Both the position numbers and the translations under genes were made by a program. Of a DNA stretch of 64,000 nucleotides, positions 9,255-17,176 are shown piece by piece. Within the stretch, counting starts at the first letter, position 1; each line of letters starts with the position of its first letter. The notes under the pieces were generated by a model that saw only the letters and a list, made by a program, of their open reading frames with translations, was not told the DNA's origin and did not search any database. The stretch is from CAXXOZ01 sp963676435 (GTDB taxonomy: Bacteria; Bacillota; Clostridia; Lachnospirales; Lachnospiraceae), in contig CAXXOZ010000006.1 in NCBI GenBank assembly GCA_963676435.2, forward strand, positions 186,001 to 250,000, in the 5' to 3' direction.

Positions 9255-10136
9255 ATGGCATCAAGTAGAAAAAGAAAGAGTAAAAAGAATTTAATCATAA
9301 CAATTATTGTTTTGGTAGTAATTGTTGGCCTTATTATATTTAGGGTATTGGCACCCGCACAAAGTAACTACAGTACAGTAGAAGTAGAAAGTTCAGACAT
9401 TGAAACATACTACACTTTTTCAGGTAGTGTAGAAAGTAAAAATACACAAAATGTATTGGCTAGTTCTGTTATTCAAATAAGTGAAATATATGTTGAAGAA
9501 GGTGATGTGGTAGAAAAAGACGATGACCTCTTTAAAACATCTATGGGAACTAAAATAAAAGCAGAAGTAGATGGAACGATTTCGTCAATTTATGTAAAAG
9601 AAGACCAGCAGGTTATGGCCGGAGCTTCATTGTGTGATATTTATGATTTTGAAAATTTACAGATTTCAATTAAAGTTGATGAATATGATTTAAGTAGTAT
9701 CTCAGAAGATAAGGAAGTTTCTGTATATATTGCTGCACTTGATAAAACTATCGTAGGAACTGTTTCAAAAATTTCTGATACGGCTACAAACCTACAGGGC
9801 GTAGCTTATTTTAGCGCAGTAGTTGATTTACCTGAAGATCCTTCTCTAAAAGTAGGTATGACTGCTGAAGCAAAAATACTAAACAATCAAGCTTTAGATG
9901 TGTTAACCATACCTGTTGAAGCTTTACAATTTGATGAAAATGATGAAACATATGTAATGATTCAGGATGAAAATGAAAACATTGAAAACATTTATGTAAC
10001 AACTGGAATTAATGATGGAATTATTGTAGAAATCACAGAAGGTCTTTCATTGGGAGACGAAATAGTTTATGAAAAATCTACTGGCTCAGATTATGATTCT
10101 GCAATGTATCAAAGACCTGGAAGTCAGGAGGATTAA
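9255..10136 (+). CDS. HlyD/MacA-type periplasmic-adaptor-like subunit of ABC exporter
   Basis: A 293-residue membrane-anchored adaptor of a MacAB-like efflux system. A basic N-terminus (SSRKRKSKKN) precedes one membrane helix (about 12-32), after which the chain is extracellular in a Gram-positive cell. Short lipoyl-like halves are seen (VLASSVIQISEIYVEEGDVV and VDGTISSIYVKEDQQV) with very little coiled-coil hairpin between them, followed by beta-barrel and membrane-proximal domains (IPVEALQF, VTTGINDG). The ATG at 9255 is chosen over an in-frame ATG 120 bases upstream because of the CGGAGGTT ribosome-binding site. The ATPase gene starts one base after its stop. Substrate is unknown; peptides, antibiotics or signals are typical for the family. 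Confidence 0.88.
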   Translation: MASSRKRKSKKNLIITIIVLVVIVGLIIFRVLAPAQSNYSTVEVESSDIETYYTFSGSVESKNTQNVLASSVIQISEIYVEEGDVVEKDDDLFKTSMGTKIKAEVDGTISSIYVKEDQQVMAGASLCDIYDFENLQISIKVDEYDLSSISEDKEVSVYIAALDKTIVGTVSKISDTATNLQGVAYFSAVVDLPEDPSLKVGMTAEAKILNNQALDVLTIPVEALQFDENDETYVMIQDENENIENIYVTTGINDGIIVEITEGLSLGDEIVYEKSTGSDYDSAMYQRPGSQED

Positions 10137-10137
10137 A

Positions 10138-10815
10138 ATGGAAATTCTCCAAATGAAAGATATTATCAAAACCTACATCATGGGTGAAGAAGAGCAAACT
10201 GTTTTAAAAAATGTAAACTTTACATTAAATGAAGGTGAGTTTGTCTCTATACTTGGTCCTTCTGGTTCTGGTAAGTCTACCCTAATGAATATTATTGGTT
10301 GTCTGGATGTGGCAACTAGTGGAACATATATATTGAATGGAAAAGAAGTTGAAGATTTTAATGAAGCTGAGCTGGCTAACATTAGAAATTCAGAAATAGG
10401 ATTTATATTTCAACAGTTTCAATTATTGCCTCGTTTAAATGCTTTACAAAATGTGGAACTCCCTTTAATATATGCGGGCTTTAAGGATAAGGAGCGAAAG
10501 AAAAAAGCAAAAGAAATGCTAGAAAGAGTAGGTCTTGGAGATAAAATCAAAAACCGACCAAATCAACTTTCAGGTGGACAGCAGCAAAGAGTAGCTATCG
10601 CCAGAGCTTTGGTAACACACCCAACTATACTTTTAGCAGACGAACCAACTGGTGCCCTTGATCAAAATACAGGTCTACAGATAATGAAACTTTTTAAAGA
10701 ACTAAACGAAGAGGGTCGAACAATCGTTATGATTACTCATGATGAAAAAATATCAAAAAATGCCTCCAGAGTAGTAAAAATCTTAGACGGCAGGTTAAGT
10801 GAGGTGATTGATTAA
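10138..10815 (+). CDS. ABC transporter ATP-binding protein (MacB/LolD family)
   Basis: The 225-residue ATPase of the exporter. Walker A is GPSGSGKST (about residues 38-46), the Q-loop IFQQFQLLPRLNA, the signature LSGGQQQR and Walker B ILLADEPTGALD, followed by a switch histidine (MITHD). The GALD and FQQF sequences are typical of the MacB/LolD/FtsE subgroup that works with FtsX-like permeases, as encoded downstream. The ATG at 10138 has AGGAGGATTAAA upstream, whereas the longer in-frame start lies inside the adaptor gene. The stop overlaps the permease ATG (TAATG), indicating translational coupling. Confidence 0.95.
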   Translation: MEILQMKDIIKTYIMGEEEQTVLKNVNFTLNEGEFVSILGPSGSGKSTLMNIIGCLDVATSGTYILNGKEVEDFNEAELANIRNSEIGFIFQQFQLLPRLNALQNVELPLIYAGFKDKERKKKAKEMLERVGLGDKIKNRPNQLSGGQQQRVAIARALVTHPTILLADEPTGALDQNTGLQIMKLFKELNEEGRTIVMITHDEKISKNASRVVKILDGRLSEVID

Positions 10816-11987
10816 TGTTTATAGAAAGTATTAGAATGTCATGGAATAATATAATCCATAATAAAATGCGATCCTTCCTTACTGTTTTAGGTGTATTAAT
10901 CGGTGTAGCAGCAATTATTGCATTAATAACAATTGTAAACGGTGTTACCCAAAGTATAACCAGCCAAGTAATGGACATGGGTGCAAATAAAATAACTATT
11001 CAGGCAATTGGAACTCCACTGAAAGCAGGGCTTAGTATTAGCGATGTGGATTCTATTTCAGAAATAGATAATGTAGATGGAGTGTCACCAAGTATTAGTG
11101 GAGTTACAAGCATTGTTTATGATGGTAATGTTTTAGAAGATGTAACGGTACAGGGAAGAAATGATGTACACTTTTCTAACACAGAAGACCTTCTTGAAAC
11201 AGGTCGAGGAATAAACCTTTTAGATATAGAAAGCAAAAACAGAGTTTGCTTGATTGGACAGAATATTGTAGATGAGTACTTCCTTACTGAATCACCAATT
11301 AATAAAGAAATAACTATAAACGGTATTACTTATACTGTAATTGGAACTCTCCAGGCGTCAAGTGGTTTTTCATTAAACTCAAATGATGATTCCGTAATAA
11401 TCCCTTATACTACTGCCATGGGGCTATTAGGTGTTGGAAATATTAATTCTGTTGATGTATATATGGTTGATGGAGATTTATCTGATGAGACAACATCTCA
11501 AATCAAACAGGTATTAAATACTGCTTTTAATTATAACGAAGATGGTTATATGATTTCTAATATGCAGTATATCCTGGATACTGTGGAAACTATGACTGGT
11601 ATGATGACTGCACTTTTAGCAGGAATTGCTTCCATAGCTCTGGTAGTTGGTGGTATAGGAATCATGAATATGATGTTGGTTTCTGTTACAGAGAGGACTA
11701 CTGAAATTGGCTTAAGAAAAGCTCTAGGGGCTGAACCAAAAACAATTCAGTGGCAATTCCTTTTGGAAGCCTTATTCTTATCACTATTTGGAGGTTTTCT
11801 GGGATTGATTTTTGGAATAGGTATCGCATATGTGGCTTGTATACTCATTGATACAGTTTTTTCAATCGCTACATATTCAATAGCTTTAGCAATTGGTTTT
11901 TCTGCTGTGATAGGTTTGATATTTGGCTACGCACCAGCAAGGCGAGCTAGTAAATTAAATCCAATAGATGCATTGAGAAGTTTGTAA
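10815..11987 (+). CDS. ABC transporter permease, MacB/FtsX type
   Basis: A 390-residue permease with the MacB layout: one N-terminal membrane helix (about 18-45, LTVLGVLIGVAAII), a large extracellular MacB_PCD domain (about 50-260) and three C-terminal helices (about 265-375). The conserved GIGIMNMMLVSVTERTTEIG segment and the end motif PARRASKLNPIDALR are present. It forms a complex with the adaptor and ATPase encoded immediately upstream. The ATG overlaps the ATPase stop. The operon ends at a strong hairpin terminator. Confidence 0.95.
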   Translation: MFIESIRMSWNNIIHNKMRSFLTVLGVLIGVAAIIALITIVNGVTQSITSQVMDMGANKITIQAIGTPLKAGLSISDVDSISEIDNVDGVSPSISGVTSIVYDGNVLEDVTVQGRNDVHFSNTEDLLETGRGINLLDIESKNRVCLIGQNIVDEYFLTESPINKEITINGITYTVIGTLQASSGFSLNSNDDSVIIPYTTAMGLLGVGNINSVDVYMVDGDLSDETTSQIKQVLNTAFNYNEDGYMISNMQYILDTVETMTGMMTALLAGIASIALVVGGIGIMNMMLVSVTERTTEIGLRKALGAEPKTIQWQFLLEALFLSLFGGFLGLIFGIGIAYVACILIDTVFSIATYSIALAIGFSAVIGLIFGYAPARRASKLNPIDALRSL

Positions 11988-11993
11988 AAATTT

Positions 11994-12025
11994 AGGCTGA
12001 ATTCTTTTTTGAATTCAGCCTTTTT
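11994..12025. terminator. Intrinsic terminator between exporter operon and rubrerythrin (convergent)
   Basis: An 11-base-pair stem (AGGCTGAATTC with GAATTCAGCCT) has a loop of six Ts and is followed by a T run on the plus strand. On the minus strand the same hairpin is followed by a run of Ts (complement of TAAAAATTT), so it can serve the convergent rubrerythrin transcript too. Confidence 0.9.
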
Positions 12026-12029
12026 ATTC

Positions 12030-12572
12030 TTAATAATTTGTAGCATTTATCTGGAAATATGCCTTTGGATGATTACAAACAGGACATTCTTCCGGAGCTT
12101 TTTTTCCTACTTCAATATGACCACAGTTCATACAATGCCATACCATATCTCCGTCTCTTGAAAATACTATTCCACCTTCCACATTTGAAAGAAGTTTTAA
12201 ATATCTTTCTTCATGTGTTTTTTCTATTTTAGCAACCATTTCAAATAAAGCAGCTATATCATCAAAACCTTCTTCTTTTGCTTCTTTTGCAAATCCGTCA
12301 TACATGTCTGTCCACTCATAATGCTCCCCAGCTGCTGCATCATTTAAGTTTGTTACAGTATCTGGAACCGCTCCATCGTGTAATAATTTAAACCATATTT
12401 TAGCATGTTCTTTTTCATTATCAGCTGTTTCCTGAAATAAATCCGCTATCTGATTGTATCCTTCTTTTTTAGCTTTAGAAGCATAGTAAGTATATTTGTT
12501 TCTTGCTTGTGATTCTCCCGCAAATGCTGTCTGTAAATTAGCTTCTGTTTTTGTTCCTTTAATGCTTTTCAT
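12030..12572 (-). CDS. rbr: Rubrerythrin
   Basis: A 180-residue non-haem iron peroxidase that reduces hydrogen peroxide in anaerobes. The N-terminal ferritin-like domain (about 1-140) carries diiron ligands in the paired ExxH segments (ETADNEKEHAK and KIEKTHEERY). The C-terminal rubredoxin domain has two CxxC pairs (CMNCG, CPVC; about 147-165). It has its own AAAGGAGGAAAC ribosome-binding site, one base after the rsmI stop, so it is probably partly co-transcribed with the rsmI operon. It supports an anaerobic lifestyle. Confidence 0.97.
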   Translation of the reverse strand: MKSIKGTKTEANLQTAFAGESQARNKYTYYASKAKKEGYNQIADLFQETADNEKEHAKIWFKLLHDGAVPDTVTNLNDAAAGEHYEWTDMYDGFAKEAKEEGFDDIAALFEMVAKIEKTHEERYLKLLSNVEGGIVFSRDGDMVWHCMNCGHIEVGKKAPEECPVCNHPKAYFQINATNY

Positions 12573-12573
12573 T

Positions 12574-13431
12574 TTAGTTTCCTCCTTTGTTTTCTATATC
12601 TTTTTGATATACTTCTCTTTTTGATATTCCTCTGTCTTTGGCAACTAGTTTCATCGCTTCTTTTTTATCAATATTTTTCTCTACATAATAACTGATATGA
12701 GAGGCTATATCCATTTTTTCCCATTCACTTATTTTTTCTTCTTGAATGGTTTTGAAACTTTTCCCCTCTATTATAATTACAAATTCACCTTTTACATCAC
12801 TCTTATTTGAATAAAATTCAATTAAGTTAGATAACTGACCTTGCTGCACATTTTCATACTTTTTTGTCAGTTCCTTACACAAGCTTATATTTCTATCCCC
12901 TATATATTCTAAAAGCTCTTTTAATGTTTTTACTAGATGATGAGGTGATTCATATAATATTATTGTTCTGGTTTCTTCTGCTAATTGCTCTAATATGGTT
13001 TTTCTTAGCTTTTTATCCACTGGAAGAAAGGCTTCAAAACAAAATCTTCTAGTTGATAAACCTGAAAGTGTAAGTGCGGTTATACTTGCACTTGCCCCAG
13101 GCAAGGCAGTTACCTCTATGCCTTCTTCATAACACTCTTTTACTAATTCTTCACCAGGATCCGAGATACCTGGCATTCCTGCATCAGTAATTAATGCTAT
13201 GTTTTTTCCTTCTTTAAGCTGTTTTACTAAATTCTTTGCTTTGCTTATTTTATTATGTTCATGATAGCTGGTCATTGGAGTTTTTATTTCATAATGATTT
13301 AATAATTTTATACTATGTCTCGTATCTTCTGCTGCGATTAAATCAACTTCTTTTAATGTTCTTAAAACTCTTAATGTAATATCTTCCAAATTACCTATAG
13401 GTGTTCCACATAAATATAGTTTTCCACTCAT
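12574..13431 (-). CDS. rsmI: 16S rRNA (cytidine-1402-2'-O)-methyltransferase
   Basis: RsmI methylates C1402 of 16S rRNA in the decoding centre using SAM. The 285-residue protein has the tetrapyrrole-methylase fold: LYLCGTPIGNLEDIT at the start, AAEDTRHS, SYHEHN, LITDAGMPGISDPG and LPGASASITAL, followed by the short C-terminal helical domain ending in DRGISKREVYQ. It overlaps the yabB stop by four bases (ATGA). The position after holB-yaaT-yabB is the conserved Firmicute order. Confidence 0.96.
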   Translation of the reverse strand: MSGKLYLCGTPIGNLEDITLRVLRTLKEVDLIAAEDTRHSIKLLNHYEIKTPMTSYHEHNKISKAKNLVKQLKEGKNIALITDAGMPGISDPGEELVKECYEEGIEVTALPGASASITALTLSGLSTRRFCFEAFLPVDKKLRKTILEQLAEETRTIILYESPHHLVKTLKELLEYIGDRNISLCKELTKKYENVQQGQLSNLIEFYSNKSDVKGEFVIIIEGKSFKTIQEEKISEWEKMDIASHISYYVEKNIDKKEAMKLVAKDRGISKREVYQKDIENKGGN

Positions 13432-14177
13432 ATTTCTTCTCTCTGATATCCATAAATTTCATAAATCTCGTCTGTATATTTTCCTTTTTCTTTATATACT
13501 ATTAAAGGTTTTTCTACTTTCATCATAGGTTTTCCACCTCTGACGGCTTCGATTAAAACCATATTTGCCTCTTTTTCTATTGATGGGTGTACCATTCTTA
13601 TTTTTTTTGGCTCAATTTTTTTATTTTTTAATGTTGTTATTAACTCTACTAGTCTTCTTGGTCGATGCACCAAATAGAACCTTCCTCCTGGTTTTAAAAG
13701 ATAAGCTGCCTCTCTAGCAATATCTTCAAAGCTACAATGCAACTCATGTCTAGCTATTGCTTTTGGAAGCTCTGGATTTTTAAGACCATGAGTATCTTCC
13801 ATATATGGAGGATTTGATGTAATAACATCAAAGGAATTTTTTCCAAAAATTTCTGAAGCCTTTTTTATGTCTCCCAAAACAATGTTAATTTTATCTTCAA
13901 GATTGTTATAGGCAACACTTCTTCTTGCCATATCTGCGACTTCTTTTTGAATCTCTAGCCCAGAGAAATGTTCACCTTTCGTTTTTGCTTCCAGAAGAAT
14001 AGGTATGATTCCATTTCCGCAACCTAAATCCAATACTTTTTCGCCTTTTCTTACATTAGAAAAATCTGAAAGAAGTACCGCATCTATTCCAAAACAAAAC
14101 TTTTCTTTGCTTTGAATTATCTTATAACCTTTTATTTCAAGGTCATCAAACTTTTCTCCTGCTTCGAGATTAATCAT
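13428..14177 (-). CDS. tRNA1(Val) (adenine-37-N6)-methyltransferase family protein (YabB)
   Basis: A 249-residue SAM-dependent methyltransferase of the TrmN6/YabB family. Motif I is VLDLGCGNGIIPI (about 46-58) and the catalytic NPPY motif of N6-adenine methyltransferases is in DVITSNPPYMEDT (about 118-130). The start overlaps the ricT stop by eight bases and its stop overlaps rsmI. The exact RNA target is known for E. coli YfiC; for Firmicute YabB it is inferred by homology. Confidence 0.88.
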   Translation of the reverse strand: MINLEAGEKFDDLEIKGYKIIQSKEKFCFGIDAVLLSDFSNVRKGEKVLDLGCGNGIIPILLEAKTKGEHFSGLEIQKEVADMARRSVAYNNLEDKINIVLGDIKKASEIFGKNSFDVITSNPPYMEDTHGLKNPELPKAIARHELHCSFEDIAREAAYLLKPGGRFYLVHRPRRLVELITTLKNKKIEPKKIRMVHPSIEKEANMVLIEAVRGGKPMMKVEKPLIVYKEKGKYTDEIYEIYGYQREEI

Positions 14178-15084
14178 TTATTTTTGAATTTCCTTCCTGC
14201 TTCTCCTTTTTCTCTAGCATTTCTAATTCTTTAAGTTCTTCAGGGGAAAGTTTAACTTCCTGTTTCTTTTGTTTTCTTTTAAATCTTAACTGATTTACTT
14301 TATATTCTTTTATGTCTTTTTCGTCATTTATAGTTACTATAACTTTTACAAGCTGTCTTAATACATTAACACTTTGAACTTCACCTTTTAGGCCATCATC
14401 AGTAGTTACATAATCACCTATACCTGGCAACTTGCTGTTTAGATCTTCATATGTTTCTTCTTCATGTTTTAGACAACACATCAACCTGCCACATACACCT
14501 GAAATTTTTATTGGATTTAATGAAAGGTTTTGCTCTTTTGCCATTTTTATTGAAACTGGTATAAATTCTGATAAGTGAGTATTACAACAAAGTGATCTAC
14601 CACAAATACTGTAACCGCCCACGATTTTAGTCTCATCTCTAACACCAATCTGTCTTAATTCAATTCGTGTTTTAAATATAGAAGCCAAGTCTTTAACTAA
14701 CTCTCTAAAATCTATTCGTCCTTCTGCCGTAAAGTAGAATAAAACTTTGTTGTTATCAAATGTATATTCAACATCAATAAGCTTCATTTCTAATCCGTGT
14801 TTTTGTATCTTTTCTAAGCAGATTCCAAAAGCTTTTTTCTCTTTTTCTTTGTTTTCAAGTTCTTTTTTATCATCTGCTTCTGTTGCTATCCTGATTACTG
14901 GTTTTAGTGGGGCTACGATTTTATCATCTTCAATCATTTTTTTGCCCACTACTACATTACCATACTCAACACCTCTAGCTGTTTCTACTATAACATTTTG
15001 TCCTTTTTCTATCTGAAAATCTACCGGATCAAAAAAATAAATTTTTCCTGCTTTTCTAAATCTAACTCCTATAACTTTAGTCAT
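14170..15084 (-). CDS. ricT: PSP1 domain protein RicT (YaaT)
   Basis: A 304-residue PSP1-domain protein. In Bacillus, YaaT/RicT forms the Y-complex with RicA and RicF, which carries Fe-S clusters and affects RNase Y-dependent mRNA processing, sporulation and competence. The characteristic cysteines are visible in CGRSLCC and CGRLMCC (about 158-205), plus NTHLSEF and ISVKI-like regions. The C-terminal 60 residues are Lys/Glu-rich. RicA and RicF are not in this window. It follows holB with a GAGAGG ribosome-binding site and overlaps yabB. Confidence 0.93.
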   Translation of the reverse strand: MTKVIGVRFRKAGKIYFFDPVDFQIEKGQNVIVETARGVEYGNVVVGKKMIEDDKIVAPLKPVIRIATEADDKKELENKEKEKKAFGICLEKIQKHGLEMKLIDVEYTFDNNKVLFYFTAEGRIDFRELVKDLASIFKTRIELRQIGVRDETKIVGGYSICGRSLCCNTHLSEFIPVSIKMAKEQNLSLNPIKISGVCGRLMCCLKHEEETYEDLNSKLPGIGDYVTTDDGLKGEVQSVNVLRQLVKVIVTINDEKDIKEYKVNQLRFKRKQKKQEVKLSPEELKELEMLEKKEKQEGNSKIND

Positions 15085-15096
15085 AATTACCTCTCT

Positions 15097-16092
15097 CTAT
15101 AAAATATTGTCTTTAATTTCTAGAAACATTAGTTCCATTGCAAGATCAAAGTTTACATTGGCTTTTAGTCGTAACTTTGCCTTATCTATGGTTTTTAAAA
15201 TCTTATCTATTTTTTCATAAGAAACCTTTGATGCCTGATTCTTAATAAACGAATATTCTTCTTTAAATAAAAGTTCTCCTGGCTCTAATGTTGCTTTATA
15301 TATCAGCAAATCTCTAAACCATATTAACATCAAATCTAAGTACTCCTGAATTTCATTCTTAAATTCATTTAAATGCTTAACTTTATCCATTACTTCATAA
15401 GCTTGCATTTCTTCTAAAAACTTTAGCAAATGGATAACATCATCCATCATTTCATTAAATCTCTCTGAAGAAGCTAAAAATATTGCTTTTCCAATATTTC
15501 CTCCTGAAAATGTTGCAGCCGTTTCTGCTTTATAGTCAGGAATTTCATATTTTTCCATCAAATGTTTTTTAATTACTTCTTTTCTAATTGGCTTTAGATT
15601 TAATACAATACACCTTGATAATATAGTGGGAAGAAACATATTTACATTTTCAGTTAAAATCAAAATCACTCCATATTCTGGAGGTTCTTCCACTGTTTTT
15701 AATATAGCATTTTGTGCAGCGCTGGTTAATAAATGTGCTTCGTCTATAATATAAATTTTATAATTTCCATCATAAGGTTTAATTTGAATATCAGTTATAA
15801 GCTGTTCTCTAACATCTTCTACCCCAATACTTTTTGGTTTTGTATGGGTAACTTCTATTATATCTGGATGGTTTTTGGAAAGTGCTCTTAAACATGACGG
15901 ACACTTTAAGCAGGGCTCATCTTGAAAGTTTTCACACTGTAACATAACTGAAAAAGCGTGTGCAATTGTTTTTTTGCCCATGCCCTTTTCACCGTTTATT
16001 ATATATGCGTGGGAAACCTTTTTTGAATTTATAGCATTTTTGAAATGCCCCATAATTTCTTCGTTGCCTAAAATCTCTATAAAGTCTGGCAT
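15097..16092 (-). CDS. holB: DNA polymerase III subunit delta prime
   Basis: HolB is part of the clamp loader that places the DnaN sliding clamp on DNA. The 331-residue AAA+ protein has a P-loop (GEKGMGKKT, about 34-42), a four-cysteine zinc module (CENFQDEPCLKCPSC), an EEPPEYGVILI segment and the SRC motif (LPTILSRC) of clamp loader subunits. The GGAG ribosome-binding site lies five bases before the ATG. The yaaR-holB-yaaT order is conserved in Firmicutes. Confidence 0.94.
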   Translation of the reverse strand: MPDFIEILGNEEIMGHFKNAINSKKVSHAYIINGEKGMGKKTIAHAFSVMLQCENFQDEPCLKCPSCLRALSKNHPDIIEVTHTKPKSIGVEDVREQLITDIQIKPYDGNYKIYIIDEAHLLTSAAQNAILKTVEEPPEYGVILILTENVNMFLPTILSRCIVLNLKPIRKEVIKKHLMEKYEIPDYKAETAATFSGGNIGKAIFLASSERFNEMMDDVIHLLKFLEEMQAYEVMDKVKHLNEFKNEIQEYLDLMLIWFRDLLIYKATLEPGELLFKEEYSFIKNQASKVSYEKIDKILKTIDKAKLRLKANVNFDLAMELMFLEIKDNIL

Positions 16093-16108
16093 TAAGACTC
16101 CTTCTTAA

Positions 16109-16549
16109 CTATGTTACAATATCAAGTAAAAGACCTTTGATTTCGTCTATTTTACTTAATATTAACAAGTTATCTTTTTCATCTTTTATCAATTCTGAGG
16201 CAAGTTCATCCAGATTCTTATCAATTAATTTTACAATACCATAAACCCTGTGTCTACCTCTTCTATCTAGAAAATTTTCCCTGGAAAACTTATGAGAACG
16301 GTATACTACTTCATTTAAAAAGGTTTTGATTAATTCTCTATACTTTTTCATATCCCTTACATCAGTATGTTTGGTTAGTCGTTTTCCCTGTTCTGAAATT
16401 TCACCAATTAAAGTGGATACCCTTGCCTGTAAGTCGTGCTCTTCAATATTACTTAAAAGTTTAAACTTAAAAGTTTCATCTGTTTTTCCTGTATGTATTT
16501 TTTGTTCTGCTCTTGTTGCTTTGCTTACATCATCAACACGAAAAGGCAT
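16109..16549 (-). CDS. yaaR: YaaR family protein (DUF327)
   Basis: A 146-residue helical protein of the YaaR family, of unknown function, found next to holB in most Firmicutes. The C-terminal half (VRDMKKYRELIKTFLNEVVYRSHK) and the DRRGRHRVYGIVKLIDKNLDELA segment match the family. The ATG at 16549 is preferred over an in-frame GTG nine bases upstream, because that GTG lies inside the AAAGGAGTGG ribosome-binding region. No membrane segment or known catalytic motif. Confidence 0.88.
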   Translation of the reverse strand: MPFRVDDVSKATRAEQKIHTGKTDETFKFKLLSNIEEHDLQARVSTLIGEISEQGKRLTKHTDVRDMKKYRELIKTFLNEVVYRSHKFSRENFLDRRGRHRVYGIVKLIDKNLDELASELIKDEKDNLLILSKIDEIKGLLLDIVT

Positions 16550-16588
16550 ATTATCCACTCCTTTTGCTTATTATATCATAGATAAATA

Positions 16589-17176
16589 TTATATTAAAGA
16601 TTGAATGTCCTTTACGATTTCTCTTAAACACTTCTCTAATTCAATATTTTTATATCTTTTATTTATATTTTGATCTTTAATATGCTTGTCACTAAAATCT
16701 TCTGAATCTGCTAGAAATCTTCGACACATTTCTTGAAACTTTGGTTCCGGCTGTTTCTTTTCCCTTTTTAATGCTCTCTCTATTCGTGTTTCATCATCTA
16801 CTTCTATATATATCGGATAGACATTATCCTCTCCGTAATATTCTTTTATCTTTTCATATGACTCTAAAGTCCCAATCATCAAATAATTATCTTTGATTAA
16901 ATTTATTTGTCCATCATCAGCAGTAAAATAACTCCATACTCCATGAGCGGTGTTATAATCTCTGCGCTCAATTATTTTTGATTTATTTTCAAACTCATTT
17001 AATTCTTCTGTGGTTACAAAATTATATTCTTTTCCCTGTGTTTCTTTTAATCTTATCGGTCTGGTTGTATATAAAAGAACCGTTTTTAAGTTGAGACTTT
17101 CGTTTTCTTTTAATCTTTTGAATATGGTATCTTTACCTGTACAACTTTTCCCCATAATGTAAAATATTTTAGACAT
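16589..17176 (-). CDS. Guanylate kinase-like P-loop protein
   Basis: A 195-residue protein with the guanylate kinase layout: a P-loop GKSCTGKDT (about 9-17), the GMP-binding-like TTRPIRLKETQGKEYNFV segment (about 37-54), and a lid with ERALKREKKQ. It may phosphorylate GMP or a related nucleotide. In B. subtilis this slot between yaaO and yaaR holds tmk (thymidylate kinase) and yaaQ, so a guanylate-kinase-like protein here is unusual. The C-terminus departs from canonical Gmk, so substrate is uncertain. Its ATG lies within the end of the decarboxylase gene (eight-base overlap) with a GGGAG site. Confidence 0.8.
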   Translation of the reverse strand: MSKIFYIMGKSCTGKDTIFKRLKENESLNLKTVLLYTTRPIRLKETQGKEYNFVTTEELNEFENKSKIIERRDYNTAHGVWSYFTADDGQINLIKDNYLMIGTLESYEKIKEYYGEDNVYPIYIEVDDETRIERALKREKKQPEPKFQEMCRRFLADSEDFSDKHIKDQNINKRYKNIELEKCLREIVKDIQSLI

